Assembly (NCBI RefSeq): GCF_947488025.1
Contig: NZ_CANKYS010000001.1
Location: forward strand, 124,001 to 188,000
Origin: an uncultured Nocardioides sp.
GTDB lineage: Bacteria > Actinomycetota > Actinomycetes > Propionibacteriales > Nocardioidaceae
DNA: 64,000 nucleotides
Reading direction: 5' to 3'
Position 1 is the stretch's first letter, and every line of letters begins with the position of its first letter. Under the pieces are notes generated by a model. It made no database searches. It saw only the letters and a program-made list of their open reading frames with translations, and was not told the DNA's origin. The translations under genes were made by a program, and so were the position numbers. Positions 17,303-29,318 of the stretch are shown here, one piece after another.

Positions 17303-20020
17303 TCACCCGGCCAGGTCGAAGGCCCCCAGTCCCTCGCCCAGCACACGCGGGCGGGAGACGCCCGACTTGCGGCCGGGATAGACGTACGCCACGCCGCTCG
17401 TGCGGTCCCGGACGATGTAGTCGGCCGAGCCCTTGAGCGTCATCGCCTGCACGCCCAGCACCCAGTCGAAGCCGGAGAGGTCGGCCGGCAGGCCGGCAGG
17501 AGAGGGGACCACGCCGCCCTTGACCTGGACGGGTGTGCCGAACCCTGCGCCGTTGCCCGGCCAGACCATCAGCGCGCCTCCGGCGGGGGTGCCGATGACG
17601 TCGGGGAGCCCGTCGCCCGTCACGTCGCCGACGGCGCGCAAGCCCTGCACCGGGCCCCACCCCTGGCCGAGGACGGTGCCCGCCGCGAGGGCACCGGTGC
17701 CGGTGCCGGCGAAGAACCACATCTGGCCCGAGCCGTCGCGGGTGAGCACGTCGCCGAGGCCGTCGCGGTTGACGTCGCCGGCGTTGAGGATGGTGTCCAT
17801 CCCGGCGAAGGAGACGCCGGTGTCGACCGGCGAGCCGAGCTCGAAGGTGTCGCGGTTGGCGACGACCACGAGCTGCTTGCCCGCGACGCCGATCAGGTCC
17901 GCCCCGGCACCGCCGACCAGGTTCGCGCCGGTGATCCAGCGCATCGTCTTGAGGTTGGTCGCCGGCCCCAGCGCGGCGCCGAAGGTGCCGTCACCGCGGC
18001 CGGGCATCAGCATCATCTTGCCCTTGGACGAGCGGGCCACCAGGTCGGAGCGCCCGTCGCCGTTGAAGTCGCCGGCGACGACCCGGTTGTAGCCGCTCCA
18101 GGCCCCGGCGACGCGCTTGGGCGACGCGAACCGGCCGGTGCCGTAGCCCGTCTGCAGGAAGAGGCGGTTCTTGGTGCGCAGCAGCAGGTCGACGCGACCG
18201 TCACCGTTGGTGTCACCGGCACCGATGAGCTGCCGGTAGTTGCCGTAGCCCTTGCGGGTGACCTTGCGGGAGAAGCCGCCCTTCTCGGTCCCCAGCAGCG
18301 TGACGAGACGACCCTTGAAGCGGGCCACGAGGTCGTTGCGGCCGTCGCCGTTGATGTCACCGGCTGCGGTGATCAGCGAGTAGCCGCGCAGGCGCAGCTT
18401 GCGGGTGGTCTTGCCGAACTTGCCGTTGCCCTTGCCGGCGCGCACCCGGACGCCGCCGGACTTGTCGGCCGTGACCAGGTCGGGCAGGCCGTCACCGGTC
18501 AGGTCGGGCGAGACGACGACGTCGGCGCGCTTGTTCCAGCCCTTCTTGCCCACCACGGTGCGCTTCTGGAAGGACGTGAGGCCACCGGTCGGCAGCACCA
18601 GGCCACGGCCGTCGGACGCCCGGCGCACGACGAGGTCCGGGTAGGGCGAGCCGTCGAGGTTGTTCTGCGGAGCGGGCTCGGAGATCGGGACCTCCTGCGG
18701 CTGCACCGGCGCCGGTGCCGGTGCCGTCTGCGCGGCGTACGTCCGGATCAGCGGCAGCTGGGCGTAGAGGTACTTGCCGGGGCAGGCCGTGGAGCCGGCG
18801 TCACGGTGCCCGTTGATCGCCTGGAACGTGCCGCGCCCGATCTTCTGCGACGTCGACGCGGGGTTGACCCCGTGCAGCGAGAGCTTCCACGCGAACAGCG
18901 CGCCGTAGGCACGCAGCATGGCGTCGGGCGGCTGGACGGTGTCGAAGTTGCCGATGGCCGACATCGCGAACGAGTAGTCGTTGTAGTTGAGCGTGTGGGC
19001 GCCCACGACGGGACGGTCGATGCCGCCGTAGCGGCCCTCCCAGATCCGGCCGAACCGGTCGACGAGGAAGTTGTAGCCGATGTCGCTCCAGCCGCGCGAC
19101 TTCACGTGGTAGGCGTAGATGCTGCGCAGGAGCGCCGGCACCTGGGCCTCGGTGTAGTTGTTGGCGTTCACCGTGTGGTGGACGAAGCCGCCGCTGATCG
19201 AGCCGTAGCGCAGGGAGCTCTTGTTGCGGATGCTCTCGTCGGCGCCCCACTGGGCCCGGGAGAAGATGGTCGGCTGCGCGACGGCCTGCTTGCGCGCGGC
19301 CTGGAGCGTGATGCCCTCGGAGGCGGCGTCCGTGCCGTCCTGCTGCGCGAACTCGTCGTCGTACGACGTGCCGGGGTCTGCGCCGGCGGAGTCGGCGGGC
19401 GCCTCGGTCTCGGTCCTCGTGGCGGACCCCGGGTCCACCACGGCGAGGGAGAGGTCGTCGGGCAGGGCGACGCCGTCGGTGCGGGCCTCGACCTGGACGT
19501 CGTCCACGTCGCCCACGAAGGTCGGCTCGGTGCCGGGACGGGCCGACGCCCCCTCGGCGCTGCCCGGGTCGGGCCCGTGCTCGTCGTGGTACTCCAGGTC
19601 CTCCCAGGCGCTCCACTCGTCGCCGTCACGGGTGCGGACCCGGAGGGTGATCTGGTCCTCCTCGAGCTCCTCGCCGCCGGCCCAGGTGACCCCGACCGCG
19701 CCGAACGCGTCCACCGGCTGCGGCGTGCTGACCACGCGCGCGTCGGTGGCACCGCCGGCGACGGTGCGACCGCGCAGTCCGGCGAACCCGCCGGACGCCC
19801 CGGTCAGCGGCACCTCGGTGACGGTCGGCGTGACCGCCGCGGTGGGGACGGTCGCCGACATGAGCGCCGCGGGGGCGGTCGTGGCGGCGGGGGCGCCGGG
19901 TGCCTCCCCCACGATGTCGAGGGACACGACACCGGAGGCGGGGGTGAGCACGACGAGCACGACACCGAGCGCCAGCACCTGCTGGCAGAAGGTGACGAGA
20001 CGGGCCTGAAGAGGACGCAT
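17303..20020 (-). CDS. Secreted peptidoglycan-recognition-type N-acetylmuramoyl-L-alanine amidase with FG-GAP repeats
   Basis: The 905-residue protein begins MRPLQARLVTFCQQVLALGV, with a signal sequence, then a Pro/Ala/Thr-rich spacer and a beta-rich module to about residue 250. The PGRP/amidase-2 domain (about 252-430) starts IFSRAQWGADE. It contains GGFVHHTVNANNY, GYNFLVDRFGRIWEG, INGHRDAGSTACPGK and other zinc-site residues, so it should cut the amide bond between muramic acid and the stem peptide. The C-terminal half has at least six FG-GAP/VCBS blades with calcium-binding DxNGDGxxDL motifs. A direct repeat resembling an MtrA box lies upstream, and MtrA is known to control wall hydrolases. 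Confidence 0.92.
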   Translation of the reverse strand: MRPLQARLVTFCQQVLALGVVLVVLTPASGVVSLDIVGEAPGAPAATTAPAALMSATVPTAAVTPTVTEVPLTGASGGFAGLRGRTVAGGATDARVVSTPQPVDAFGAVGVTWAGGEELEEDQITLRVRTRDGDEWSAWEDLEYHDEHGPDPGSAEGASARPGTEPTFVGDVDDVQVEARTDGVALPDDLSLAVVDPGSATRTETEAPADSAGADPGTSYDDEFAQQDGTDAASEGITLQAARKQAVAQPTIFSRAQWGADESIRNKSSLRYGSISGGFVHHTVNANNYTEAQVPALLRSIYAYHVKSRGWSDIGYNFLVDRFGRIWEGRYGGIDRPVVGAHTLNYNDYSFAMSAIGNFDTVQPPDAMLRAYGALFAWKLSLHGVNPASTSQKIGRGTFQAINGHRDAGSTACPGKYLYAQLPLIRTYAAQTAPAPAPVQPQEVPISEPAPQNNLDGSPYPDLVVRRASDGRGLVLPTGGLTSFQKRTVVGKKGWNKRADVVVSPDLTGDGLPDLVTADKSGGVRVRAGKGNGKFGKTTRKLRLRGYSLITAAGDINGDGRNDLVARFKGRLVTLLGTEKGGFSRKVTRKGYGNYRQLIGAGDTNGDGRVDLLLRTKNRLFLQTGYGTGRFASPKRVAGAWSGYNRVVAGDFNGDGRSDLVARSSKGKMMLMPGRGDGTFGAALGPATNLKTMRWITGANLVGGAGADLIGVAGKQLVVVANRDTFELGSPVDTGVSFAGMDTILNAGDVNRDGLGDVLTRDGSGQMWFFAGTGTGALAAGTVLGQGWGPVQGLRAVGDVTGDGLPDVIGTPAGGALMVWPGNGAGFGTPVQVKGGVVPSPAGLPADLSGFDWVLGVQAMTLKGSADYIVRDRTSGVAYVYPGRKSGVSRPRVLGEGLGAFDLAG

Positions 20021-20074
20021 GACAAGACTCCTGCTGTGTGGGGGAAGGTCACACAAGGCAGGAGTTTCACACCA

Positions 20075-20088
20075 GTCACATCAGTCAC
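20075..20088 (-). promoter_or_regulatory. MtrA-box-like direct repeat upstream of the amidase
   Basis: GTCAC recurs with a 9-base period (20075-20079 and 20084-20088, reading GTCACATCAGTCAC). Mycobacterial MtrA sites are described as direct repeats of a GTCACA-type 9-mer. The site lies 55 bases upstream of the amidase start, and another GTCAC is at 20048. Confidence 0.45.
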
Positions 20089-20184
20089 GGAAGGGTTTCT
20101 GAGTAACTACAACGCTGTAATTTCCACTCGACACGCCGTTACACCGGTGTCATTCTCACCGATCCGCCCCCGGAAATGCCGCAA

Positions 20185-20234
20185 GCGGTGCGTGGGACAC
20201 GTTCCTCGTTCGAGAAACGTGTTCCACGCACCGC
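20185..20234 (-). terminator. Long hairpin between the ABC ATPase and amidase genes
   Basis: The 19-base arms (20185-20203 and 20216-20234) pair at 18 of 19 positions, the odd one being a possible G-U pair. Four further base pairs can form in the loop (CTCG/CGAG). It follows the ATPase stop at 20258 on the minus strand, so it probably terminates the galactofuranan export operon. No U-tract is evident. Confidence 0.65.
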
Positions 20235-20257
20235 TCGGCAGGCGGGCTGCGGGCACC

Positions 20258-21028
20258 TCAGATGTCGGCGCCGAGGCCGTCGTCCTCGCCGGAGTCGTCG
20301 TCGCCCTCGTCGTAGTGCAGGTAGCGGATGCCCTCCTCGACGTCGCCGTCGAAGTTGAGACGCCCGTTCTCCATGACCAGGACGCGGTCGCAGAGGTTGC
20401 GGACCGAGCCGGGGGCGTGCGAGACGTAGAACATCGTCACGCCCGACTTCACGATCTGGTCCATGCGCCGCTTGCACTTGCGCTTGAACGGCCGGTCCCC
20501 CACGGCCAGGGCCTCGTCGGCGATGAAGATGTCGGCGTCGACGTTGACCGCGACCGAGAAGCCGAGGCGCGCCTTCATGCCGGAGCTGTAGTAGGCCACC
20601 TCGGTGTCGAGGAACTTCCCGAGGTCGGCGAAGTCGACGATCTCGTCGAACTTGCGGTCGGTCTCGGCCCGCGACATCCCGAGGATGGCCGCGTTGAGGT
20701 AGAGGTTCTCCCGACCGCTCAGGTTGTTGTCGAAGCCGGTGCCGGTGGCGATCAGCCCCGCGATGCGGCCCCGCGTGAGCACCGAGCCGGAGTCGGGGCG
20801 CATGACACCGCTGATGAGCTTGAGGAGCGTCGACTTGCCGGAGCCGTTGAGGCCCATCAGGCCCACCGACTCCCCCTCGCGCACGGTGAAGCTGACGTCG
20901 TCGACGGCGTTGAAGCTGTCGTGGGTCTTGCGACCGCGGGCCTTGGCCAGCACGGTCTGCTTGAGCGAGCGCTGGTAGGACAGCGTGAAGGACTTGGTGG
21001 CGTTCTCCACCTGGATCATGGTCGTCAT
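20258..21028 (-). CDS. Polysaccharide ABC exporter, ATP-binding subunit (Wzt/Rv3781-like)
   Basis: The 256-residue ATPase contains Walker A GLNGSGKST (about 59-67), signature YYSSGMKARLGFS, Walker B DIFIADEALAVGD and the switch histidine in FYVSHAPGS. This is the pattern of ABC-2 polysaccharide exporters. It ends in an acidic tail rather than a carbohydrate-binding domain. The start ATG overlaps the permease stop by one base (TGATG). Mycobacterial relatives sit with galactofuranosyltransferases and are thought to flip lipid-linked galactan, which fits the genes here. Confidence 0.9.
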   Translation of the reverse strand: MTTMIQVENATKSFTLSYQRSLKQTVLAKARGRKTHDSFNAVDDVSFTVREGESVGLMGLNGSGKSTLLKLISGVMRPDSGSVLTRGRIAGLIATGTGFDNNLSGRENLYLNAAILGMSRAETDRKFDEIVDFADLGKFLDTEVAYYSSGMKARLGFSVAVNVDADIFIADEALAVGDRPFKRKCKRRMDQIVKSGVTMFYVSHAPGSVRNLCDRVLVMENGRLNFDGDVEEGIRYLHYDEGDDDSGEDDGLGADI

Positions 21029-21936
21029 CAGAGGCGCTCCGGGACCCGGGCCTCGAGACGGGCGAAGATCCGCTGCGCCAGCACCAGCAGCACGAACGCG
21101 ATGGCCGTCATCACCAGGCCGCGGGTGAACAGGTGGTCGGGCAGGTGCACCGCGGCGGTCGCGTCGGGGTCGCTGGTGGTGCCCGTCCAGAAGCCGCGCT
21201 GGATCAGGAGCACGGCCTCGGCCATCGGGTTGAGCAGGTAGTAGCTCGCGATCGGCTCGCCGAAGCGCTCCTGCACCAGGGTGTAGGGATACATCATCGG
21301 CACGCTGAAGGTGACGAACTGGGTGAGGGTCTGCGCGACCTTGCCGATGTCGCGCATGAAGACGTTGCCGACGCTGAAGAGCAGCCCCAGGGCCAGCCCG
21401 AGCGCGGCTGTGAGCGTGAACCCCAGCAGCGCCGCCGCCATCCCGACCGGATCGGGGCGCCAGCCGAGGAAGAGGCACGGCACGACGAGGATCACCAGCA
21501 TCGGAATGGTGTGCCAGCCGGCGACGAGCATCCGGGCCACCGGGAACATCTCGCGCGGCACCGGCAGCTTGGTGATCAGCGACCGGTTCTGCACCAGCGA
21601 CTGGGTGCCGCCGTTGAAGGTCTCGGTGAAGAAGTGCACGATCACCATGCCGGCGAACAGGTGGATGGCGAAGTTCTCCATCCCGGCGCCGCGACCGATC
21701 ATCACCTGGAACAGGAAGTAGAACATGCAGAACCGGATCGCCGGCTGCAGGTAGCTCCACACCCAGCCCAGCACCGTGCCCTGGTAGCGCGACTTGATCG
21801 TGTTGCGCACGAGCATGCTGAGCAGGTAGCGACGGCGTACGACCTCGCTGAGGCCCGTGGCCGCGGGCGGTGCCAGCGGCAGGGCCTCCAGCTCGGCCGT
21901 CGTGCGCCTGGCCGGGCCGGGGGCTGTCGTGCTCAC
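21028..21936 (-). CDS. Polysaccharide ABC exporter, permease subunit (Wzm/Rv3783-like)
   Basis: The 302-residue integral membrane protein begins at a GTG, with SRYQGTVLGWVWSYLQPAIRF near residue 50, the classic ABC-2 permease entry motif. Six hydrophobic segments follow, along with the loop FNGGTQSLVQNRSLITKLPVPRE that contacts the ATPase. The start lies eight bases after the glfT2 stop. With the downstream ATPase it should carry a lipid-linked sugar polymer across the membrane. Confidence 0.9.
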   Translation of the reverse strand: MSTTAPGPARRTTAELEALPLAPPAATGLSEVVRRRYLLSMLVRNTIKSRYQGTVLGWVWSYLQPAIRFCMFYFLFQVMIGRGAGMENFAIHLFAGMVIVHFFTETFNGGTQSLVQNRSLITKLPVPREMFPVARMLVAGWHTIPMLVILVVPCLFLGWRPDPVGMAAALLGFTLTAALGLALGLLFSVGNVFMRDIGKVAQTLTQFVTFSVPMMYPYTLVQERFGEPIASYYLLNPMAEAVLLIQRGFWTGTTSDPDATAAVHLPDHLFTRGLVMTAIAFVLLVLAQRIFARLEARVPERL

Positions 21937-21943
21937 GGGCGGC

Positions 21944-25245
<3,302 letters not shown>

Positions 25246-26172
25246 CTACCGAGGGGGGCGGGCGGAAGCCGTCAGGCGGCGCATGCCCCGCGCGGACGCC
25301 ATGGCACGGATCACGTTGCGGGCCTCGGCCCGGCCGCCGCGCACCGGGCTGAGCAGCACCACGACGACGGTGATCAGCCACGGCTTCAGGCGCACCAGCA
25401 CGTTCTCCCCGTGGCGCAGGTGCACCACGAAGAGGTTGCGGTACATGTAGAAGCCCTTCCAGCCCGACAGGTCGTGCTGCTGGTTGAAGTCGAGCTGGCG
25501 GACCAGGACGGCGTCGCGCACGGCCCAGATCCGGCGACCGGCCCGGCGGGCGCGTACGGCGTACTCCGCATCGTCGTAGAAGATGAAGAAGGACGGGTCG
25601 GGGAAGCCGATCTCCTCGATCACGCCGCGACGGACCATGAAGCCCTCGAAGGCGACGTTGTGGACCTCGGCCAGCTCAGGCATGGAGGCGCGGTCGGCGT
25701 AGGTGCTGTCGATCGAGGCGCGCTTGGGCTTGATGGCGAGCGGGTTGCGGAGGTCGAAGTCGACGGCCGCCTTCTCGACCAGCGCGCCGGAGAGGTCCTC
25801 GCGCACGGCGATGAGGCAGTCCTGGTCGACCGCCATGAGCGCCTCGAGGCACCCGGGCGCGGGGACCACGTCGTCGTCCATCAGCCACACGCGGTCCCAC
25901 CCGGCGTCGTACGCCGCTCGTACGCCGAGGTGGAAGCCGCCCGCGCCGCCCAGGTTGTCCGGGCTGTGGGTGACGTGGAGCGGCAGGTCGGTCCGCGCCT
26001 CGAGCACCGCACGGGTGTGGTCGGTGCTGGCGTTGTCGACGACGATGACCGCGTCGGGCCGGCGCGTCTGGGCGGCGAGCCCGTCGAGCATCCCGGCGAG
26101 CAGGTCGGCGCGGTTGAAGGTGACCACGACGACCGCCACCGTCTCCGTCCCAGGCGCGGCCGGGGCGGTCAC
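25246..26172 (-). CDS. Family 2 glycosyltransferase, galactofuranosyltransferase-like
   Basis: The 308-residue GT-A enzyme reads VAVVVVTFNRADLLAGMLDGL at the N-terminus. It has the donor-binding aspartates in VWLMDDDVVPAPG and an acceptor-side FFIFYDDAEYAVRARRAGRR. The C-terminus is amphipathic and hydrophobic (LKPWLITVVVVLL), suggesting membrane association. It is close to the next GT2 upstream and to GlfT1-like enzymes that prime galactan chains. Its GTG start overlaps the stop of that neighbour (GTGA). The exact linkage formed is not predictable. Confidence 0.88.
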   Translation of the reverse strand: MTAPAAPGTETVAVVVVTFNRADLLAGMLDGLAAQTRRPDAVIVVDNASTDHTRAVLEARTDLPLHVTHSPDNLGGAGGFHLGVRAAYDAGWDRVWLMDDDVVPAPGCLEALMAVDQDCLIAVREDLSGALVEKAAVDFDLRNPLAIKPKRASIDSTYADRASMPELAEVHNVAFEGFMVRRGVIEEIGFPDPSFFIFYDDAEYAVRARRAGRRIWAVRDAVLVRQLDFNQQHDLSGWKGFYMYRNLFVVHLRHGENVLVRLKPWLITVVVVLLSPVRGGRAEARNVIRAMASARGMRRLTASARPPR

Positions 26173-27107
26173 GACAGGAACCTCCGGTGACCGTCGAAGT
26201 CACCGGCGATGCCGGCACGCATGGCGCCGGCGCTGAGCCGCAGCCGCGAGAGGCTGGGGCGGGTGAAGGCGTAGAACCACGCGGTCTTCACGACGAAGGC
26301 CAGCGCGTGCAGCGGGCCGCGGTAGTCGCGCAGGTTGACCAGGTTGTTGCGGGCCATGCAGTAGTGCTTGAGGTCGCTCGGGGAGTCGTTGTACGTCGTG
26401 CGGCCGAACATCATCGGCGTGCCGAGGTTGCCGACGCTGGGGTGGCGCACCGCGGCGGTGACCACTGTGGCGACGCGGGCGCCGGCCTCCTCCGCGCGGA
26501 GCCGGTACTCGTGGTCGTCGCCCCAGATGAAGAACTCCTCGCGCGGCAGCCCGATCCGGTCGACGAGCTCCTTGGTGACCAGGACGCCGTTGAAGGGGAT
26601 GACGATCCCGTCGATGCGGTCCTGCTTCGCCGCCCGGCGTACGTCGTCGACGGCGTGCACGACGCGGGTGCGCCCGGGCAGGCGGATGGGGAACACCAGC
26701 CGGTCGGGGTCGGCCTCGTCGATCACCAGCGGACCCCAGAAGTCGAGGTTGTCGGTCTCCAGCAGCAGCCGGTCGAGGCAGTCGAGGTCCGGCAGCCCGT
26801 CGTCGTCCATCAGCCAGACCAGGTCGGCACCGCGGTCGATCGCCCAGGCGAGGCCGTCGTGGAAGCCGCCGGCACCGCCGCGGTTGGTCCTGAGCGTGCG
26901 TCCGCTCAGCGGGACCTCGCCGGTGGTCGGGTTGGCGGCGAGCCACTTCCCCGTGCCGTCCGACGAGGCGTTGTCGACGACCAGGACCTCGGCCACGCCG
27001 CCGACCTGCCCGAGTCGCGCCACCAGCTTCTGGAGCAGCGGGAGGCGGTTGAAGGTGACCACGACCGCGACGATGCGGGGCTGGGGTCCGGTGGTCACGG
27101 CGTACAC
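26169..27107 (-). CDS. Family 2 glycosyltransferase, GlfT1-like
   Basis: The 312-residue enzyme begins MYAVTTGPQPRIVAVVVTFNRLPLL (GTG). The DDD motif is in LVWLMDDDGLPDLDCLDRLL, and EEFFIWGDDHEYRLRAEEAG supplies the downstream acidic site. It resembles mycobacterial GlfT1 (Rv3782), which adds the first galactofuranoses to the lipid carrier. With the following GT2, glf, glfT2 and the ABC pair it makes a coherent galactofuranan set. A GTG three codons downstream is an alternative start. Confidence 0.85.
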   Translation of the reverse strand: MYAVTTGPQPRIVAVVVTFNRLPLLQKLVARLGQVGGVAEVLVVDNASSDGTGKWLAANPTTGEVPLSGRTLRTNRGGAGGFHDGLAWAIDRGADLVWLMDDDGLPDLDCLDRLLLETDNLDFWGPLVIDEADPDRLVFPIRLPGRTRVVHAVDDVRRAAKQDRIDGIVIPFNGVLVTKELVDRIGLPREEFFIWGDDHEYRLRAEEAGARVATVVTAAVRHPSVGNLGTPMMFGRTTYNDSPSDLKHYCMARNNLVNLRDYRGPLHALAFVVKTAWFYAFTRPSLSRLRLSAGAMRAGIAGDFDGHRRFLS

Positions 27108-27129
27108 ACTAGGGGCGCGGCAGGCACGC

Positions 27130-28686
27130 TCAGCAAACCGCGCCCAGGTCCTCCGACTGGTTGGCGGCGTAGCCCGTGGACAGCGAGCCGAGCGATCCGC
27201 CCGTGACGGCCGGAGGCGTGCTCGGCGTCGCCGGGGCGGCCGGCGTCGAGGCCGTGCCCTGCTCCGGTGCCGGGGACTCGGCCGCCGGGGCGGGGGTCTC
27301 GGCTGTCTCGTCGTCGGTCTCGGCCGGTGCGGCCTCGGCGGTCTCGGCCGGCTGCTCGGGCGCGCGGCCCTCCGCCTTGGCGATGGCCGCCGCGACCTTG
27401 GCGTGGACCAGGTCGATGTCGGGGTTCGCCGTGTTGACCATCGGCGGCACGAGGGACAGCGTGGCGATCTTCTGGCTCTTGGCCTTGAGCGCGAGGTCGA
27501 CGAAGCGGTCCACCTCGCCGCGCGGGACGTTGGTGGAGACCATCGCCGAGCTGGCGCTGGCGATCTTGTCGAAGTTGCGCAGGGCGACCTGCGGGCTGAC
27601 CTGCTGCAGCATCGCGCCCATCACGCACTTCTGGCGCGCCATGCGCGAGTAGTCGTCGGAGTCGTGCCGCGCCCGCGCGAACCAGAGGGTGTCCATGCCG
27701 TCGAGGGTGCGCGTGCCGGGCTCGATGTAGCGGAAGAAGGAGTCGCTCGGCAGGCCGACGGGGATGCGCTGGCGGACGTTGAGCTCCACGCCGCCGACGG
27801 CGTCCACGAGGTCCTTGAAGCCCTCGAGGTTCACCATCGCCCAGTAGTTCATCTTCAGGCCGGTGATGCCCTCGACGCCCTCGATGGTCGCGTCGACGCC
27901 GGGGTTCTTCGAGCCCTTGAACAGCGCCGCGTGGTCGAGCGCCCAGGTGGCCAGGCCGTTGAGGTACATCCCCTCCTCGTTGAAGCCGTCGGGGAACTGC
28001 TCACCCATCACCGAGCCCTCGGGGAAGGGGAAGTTCTGCATGTTGCGCGGCAGCGAGATGAGCAGCGCCTTGCCCGTCTCGGCGTCGATGCTCGCCACGG
28101 TCATCGAGTCGGGGCGCAGGCCCCAGCGGCCGGCACCGGCGTCGCCACCCATGAGCAGCACGTTGTAGCGCCCCTGGTGGGCGCCGACGGCCTTGCCGTC
28201 GCCGAACATCGAGAGCATGAAGTCGCGCTGCACGCCGACGACGTGGGCGCCGAAGAGCAGCGCGCCCGCGACGCTGAAGCACAGGAAGCCGTTGACCCCG
28301 ACGACCGCGAGCCGGTGCTGGCGCTGCAGGGTCAGGGGCTGGCCGAGCCGCCAGGCGTCGACGAAGAGGTAGGCCCAGCCGACGGCGAGGCCCATCATGC
28401 CGAGGCGGAGCACCTGGAGCAGCACCGTGCTGGTGCCGGCCCAGAAGGCGAGCCCGGGCCAGAAGTACGACGTCACGACCGCCAGGAGGCCGACGACGAG
28501 CAGCGTGAGCCAGGTCCACAGCGCGATGCGGCCCACCCGGCGGTTGCCGGACACCAGCTGCGCCGATCCCGGGAGGAACAGGGTCATCAGCATCAGGGTC
28601 ACGGCACGGCGGAATCGGACGCGCTGGGCGCGGTCCATCGTGGTGAACCGCTGCTGGTGCGACCCGGAGGGCGGGACGGACGGCAT
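27130..28686 (-). CDS. LytR-CpsA-Psr (LCP) family glycopolymer ligase with extra membrane helices
   Basis: LCP enzymes transfer lipid-linked glycopolymers onto peptidoglycan. The 518-residue protein has about four hydrophobic segments in the first 150 residues. The LCP domain follows (about 165-400): YNVLLMGGDAG, RPDSMTVASIDAETGKALLISLPRN and DAVGGVELNV contain the Arg and Asp residues that bind the pyrophosphate lipid. FARARHDSDDYSRMARQKCV completes the active site. The C-terminus is a Pro/Ala/Glu-rich tail. It directly precedes the galactan genes, so attachment of that polymer is the likely job. A GTCAC-type repeat lies upstream. Confidence 0.92.
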   Translation of the reverse strand: MPSVPPSGSHQQRFTTMDRAQRVRFRRAVTLMLMTLFLPGSAQLVSGNRRVGRIALWTWLTLLVVGLLAVVTSYFWPGLAFWAGTSTVLLQVLRLGMMGLAVGWAYLFVDAWRLGQPLTLQRQHRLAVVGVNGFLCFSVAGALLFGAHVVGVQRDFMLSMFGDGKAVGAHQGRYNVLLMGGDAGAGRWGLRPDSMTVASIDAETGKALLISLPRNMQNFPFPEGSVMGEQFPDGFNEEGMYLNGLATWALDHAALFKGSKNPGVDATIEGVEGITGLKMNYWAMVNLEGFKDLVDAVGGVELNVRQRIPVGLPSDSFFRYIEPGTRTLDGMDTLWFARARHDSDDYSRMARQKCVMGAMLQQVSPQVALRNFDKIASASSAMVSTNVPRGEVDRFVDLALKAKSQKIATLSLVPPMVNTANPDIDLVHAKVAAAIAKAEGRAPEQPAETAEAAPAETDDETAETPAPAAESPAPEQGTASTPAAPATPSTPPAVTGGSLGSLSTGYAANQSEDLGAVC

Positions 28687-28734
28687 CGGAGGGCCTCTCT
28701 CTGCTGGGGGAAGTCAGCCCGCCCAGTATCACCA

Positions 28735-28748
28735 GTCACACCCGTCCC
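28735..28748 (-). promoter_or_regulatory. MtrA-box-like direct repeat upstream of the LCP gene
   Basis: GTCACACCCGTCCC repeats GTCAC/GTCCC with a 9-base period, 49 bases upstream of the LCP start. The minus-strand context GTGACTGGTG and a later TTCCCCC...CAGCAG are shared with the amidase leader. One of five bases in the second half deviates from GTCAC. Confidence 0.35.
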
Positions 28749-28795
28749 ACCGGGGCGCGACGCGCCGGAGCACGCCGGTCAGCCGGGGAGCCCGC

Positions 28796-29293
28796 TCACC
28801 CCTCGCGACCCCGGTCGATCTCGGTCTTGCGCGCCAGCCGGTGCGCCCGGCGGATCTCCGCCTCGCGCTGTCGTCGTACGTCGCCGGGGGTCTCGGTCTC
28901 CAGCGGCGGGACGGGCCGCGGGTGCCCGTCCTCGTCGATGGCGACGAAGACGAAGTAGGCGCTGGCGACGTGCACCGGCTCGTCGCCGGCGTTGCCCCAG
29001 GGCTGGGCCTCGACGCGCACGCCGATCTCCATCGAGGAGGTGCCCGCCCAGTTGACCTGGGCGTAGGTCTTGATGATGTCGCCGACGTGGACCGGTGCGA
29101 GGAAGGTCATCTCGTCCATCGCCGCGGTGACCGCCGGCCCGCCGCTGTGCCGGTGCGCGACGGCGCCAGCCGTGGAGTCGGCGAGCTTCATGATCTCGCC
29201 GCCGTGCACGTTGCCCAGCAGGTTGGCCTCGCTCGAGTGCGCCATGATCCCGAGGCTCACCCGGCTGTACGACGTGGGGCGCGGACTGCTCAC
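28796..29293 (-). CDS. Acyl-CoA thioesterase (hotdog fold, YciA/BACH type)
   Basis: The product of about 165 residues contains a hotdog domain with NLLGNVHGGEIMKLADSTAG (catalytic Asp/Asn region) and AMDEMTFLAPVHVGD, typical of cytosolic acyl-CoA hydrolases. A basic C-terminal helix follows. The start is uncertain: GTGs at 29302 and 29293 and an ATG at 29320 are in frame. The last shares the palindrome CCATGG with the start of the divergent LCP gene, which makes it the least likely. No Shine-Dalgarno sequence is obvious at any of them. Confidence 0.85.
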   Translation of the reverse strand: MSSPRPTSYSRVSLGIMAHSSEANLLGNVHGGEIMKLADSTAGAVAHRHSGGPAVTAAMDEMTFLAPVHVGDIIKTYAQVNWAGTSSMEIGVRVEAQPWGNAGDEPVHVASAYFVFVAIDEDGHPRPVPPLETETPGDVRRQREAEIRRAHRLARKTEIDRGREG

Positions 29294-29318
29294 GCATCGC
29301 ACGGTAGCGTCTTTGCCC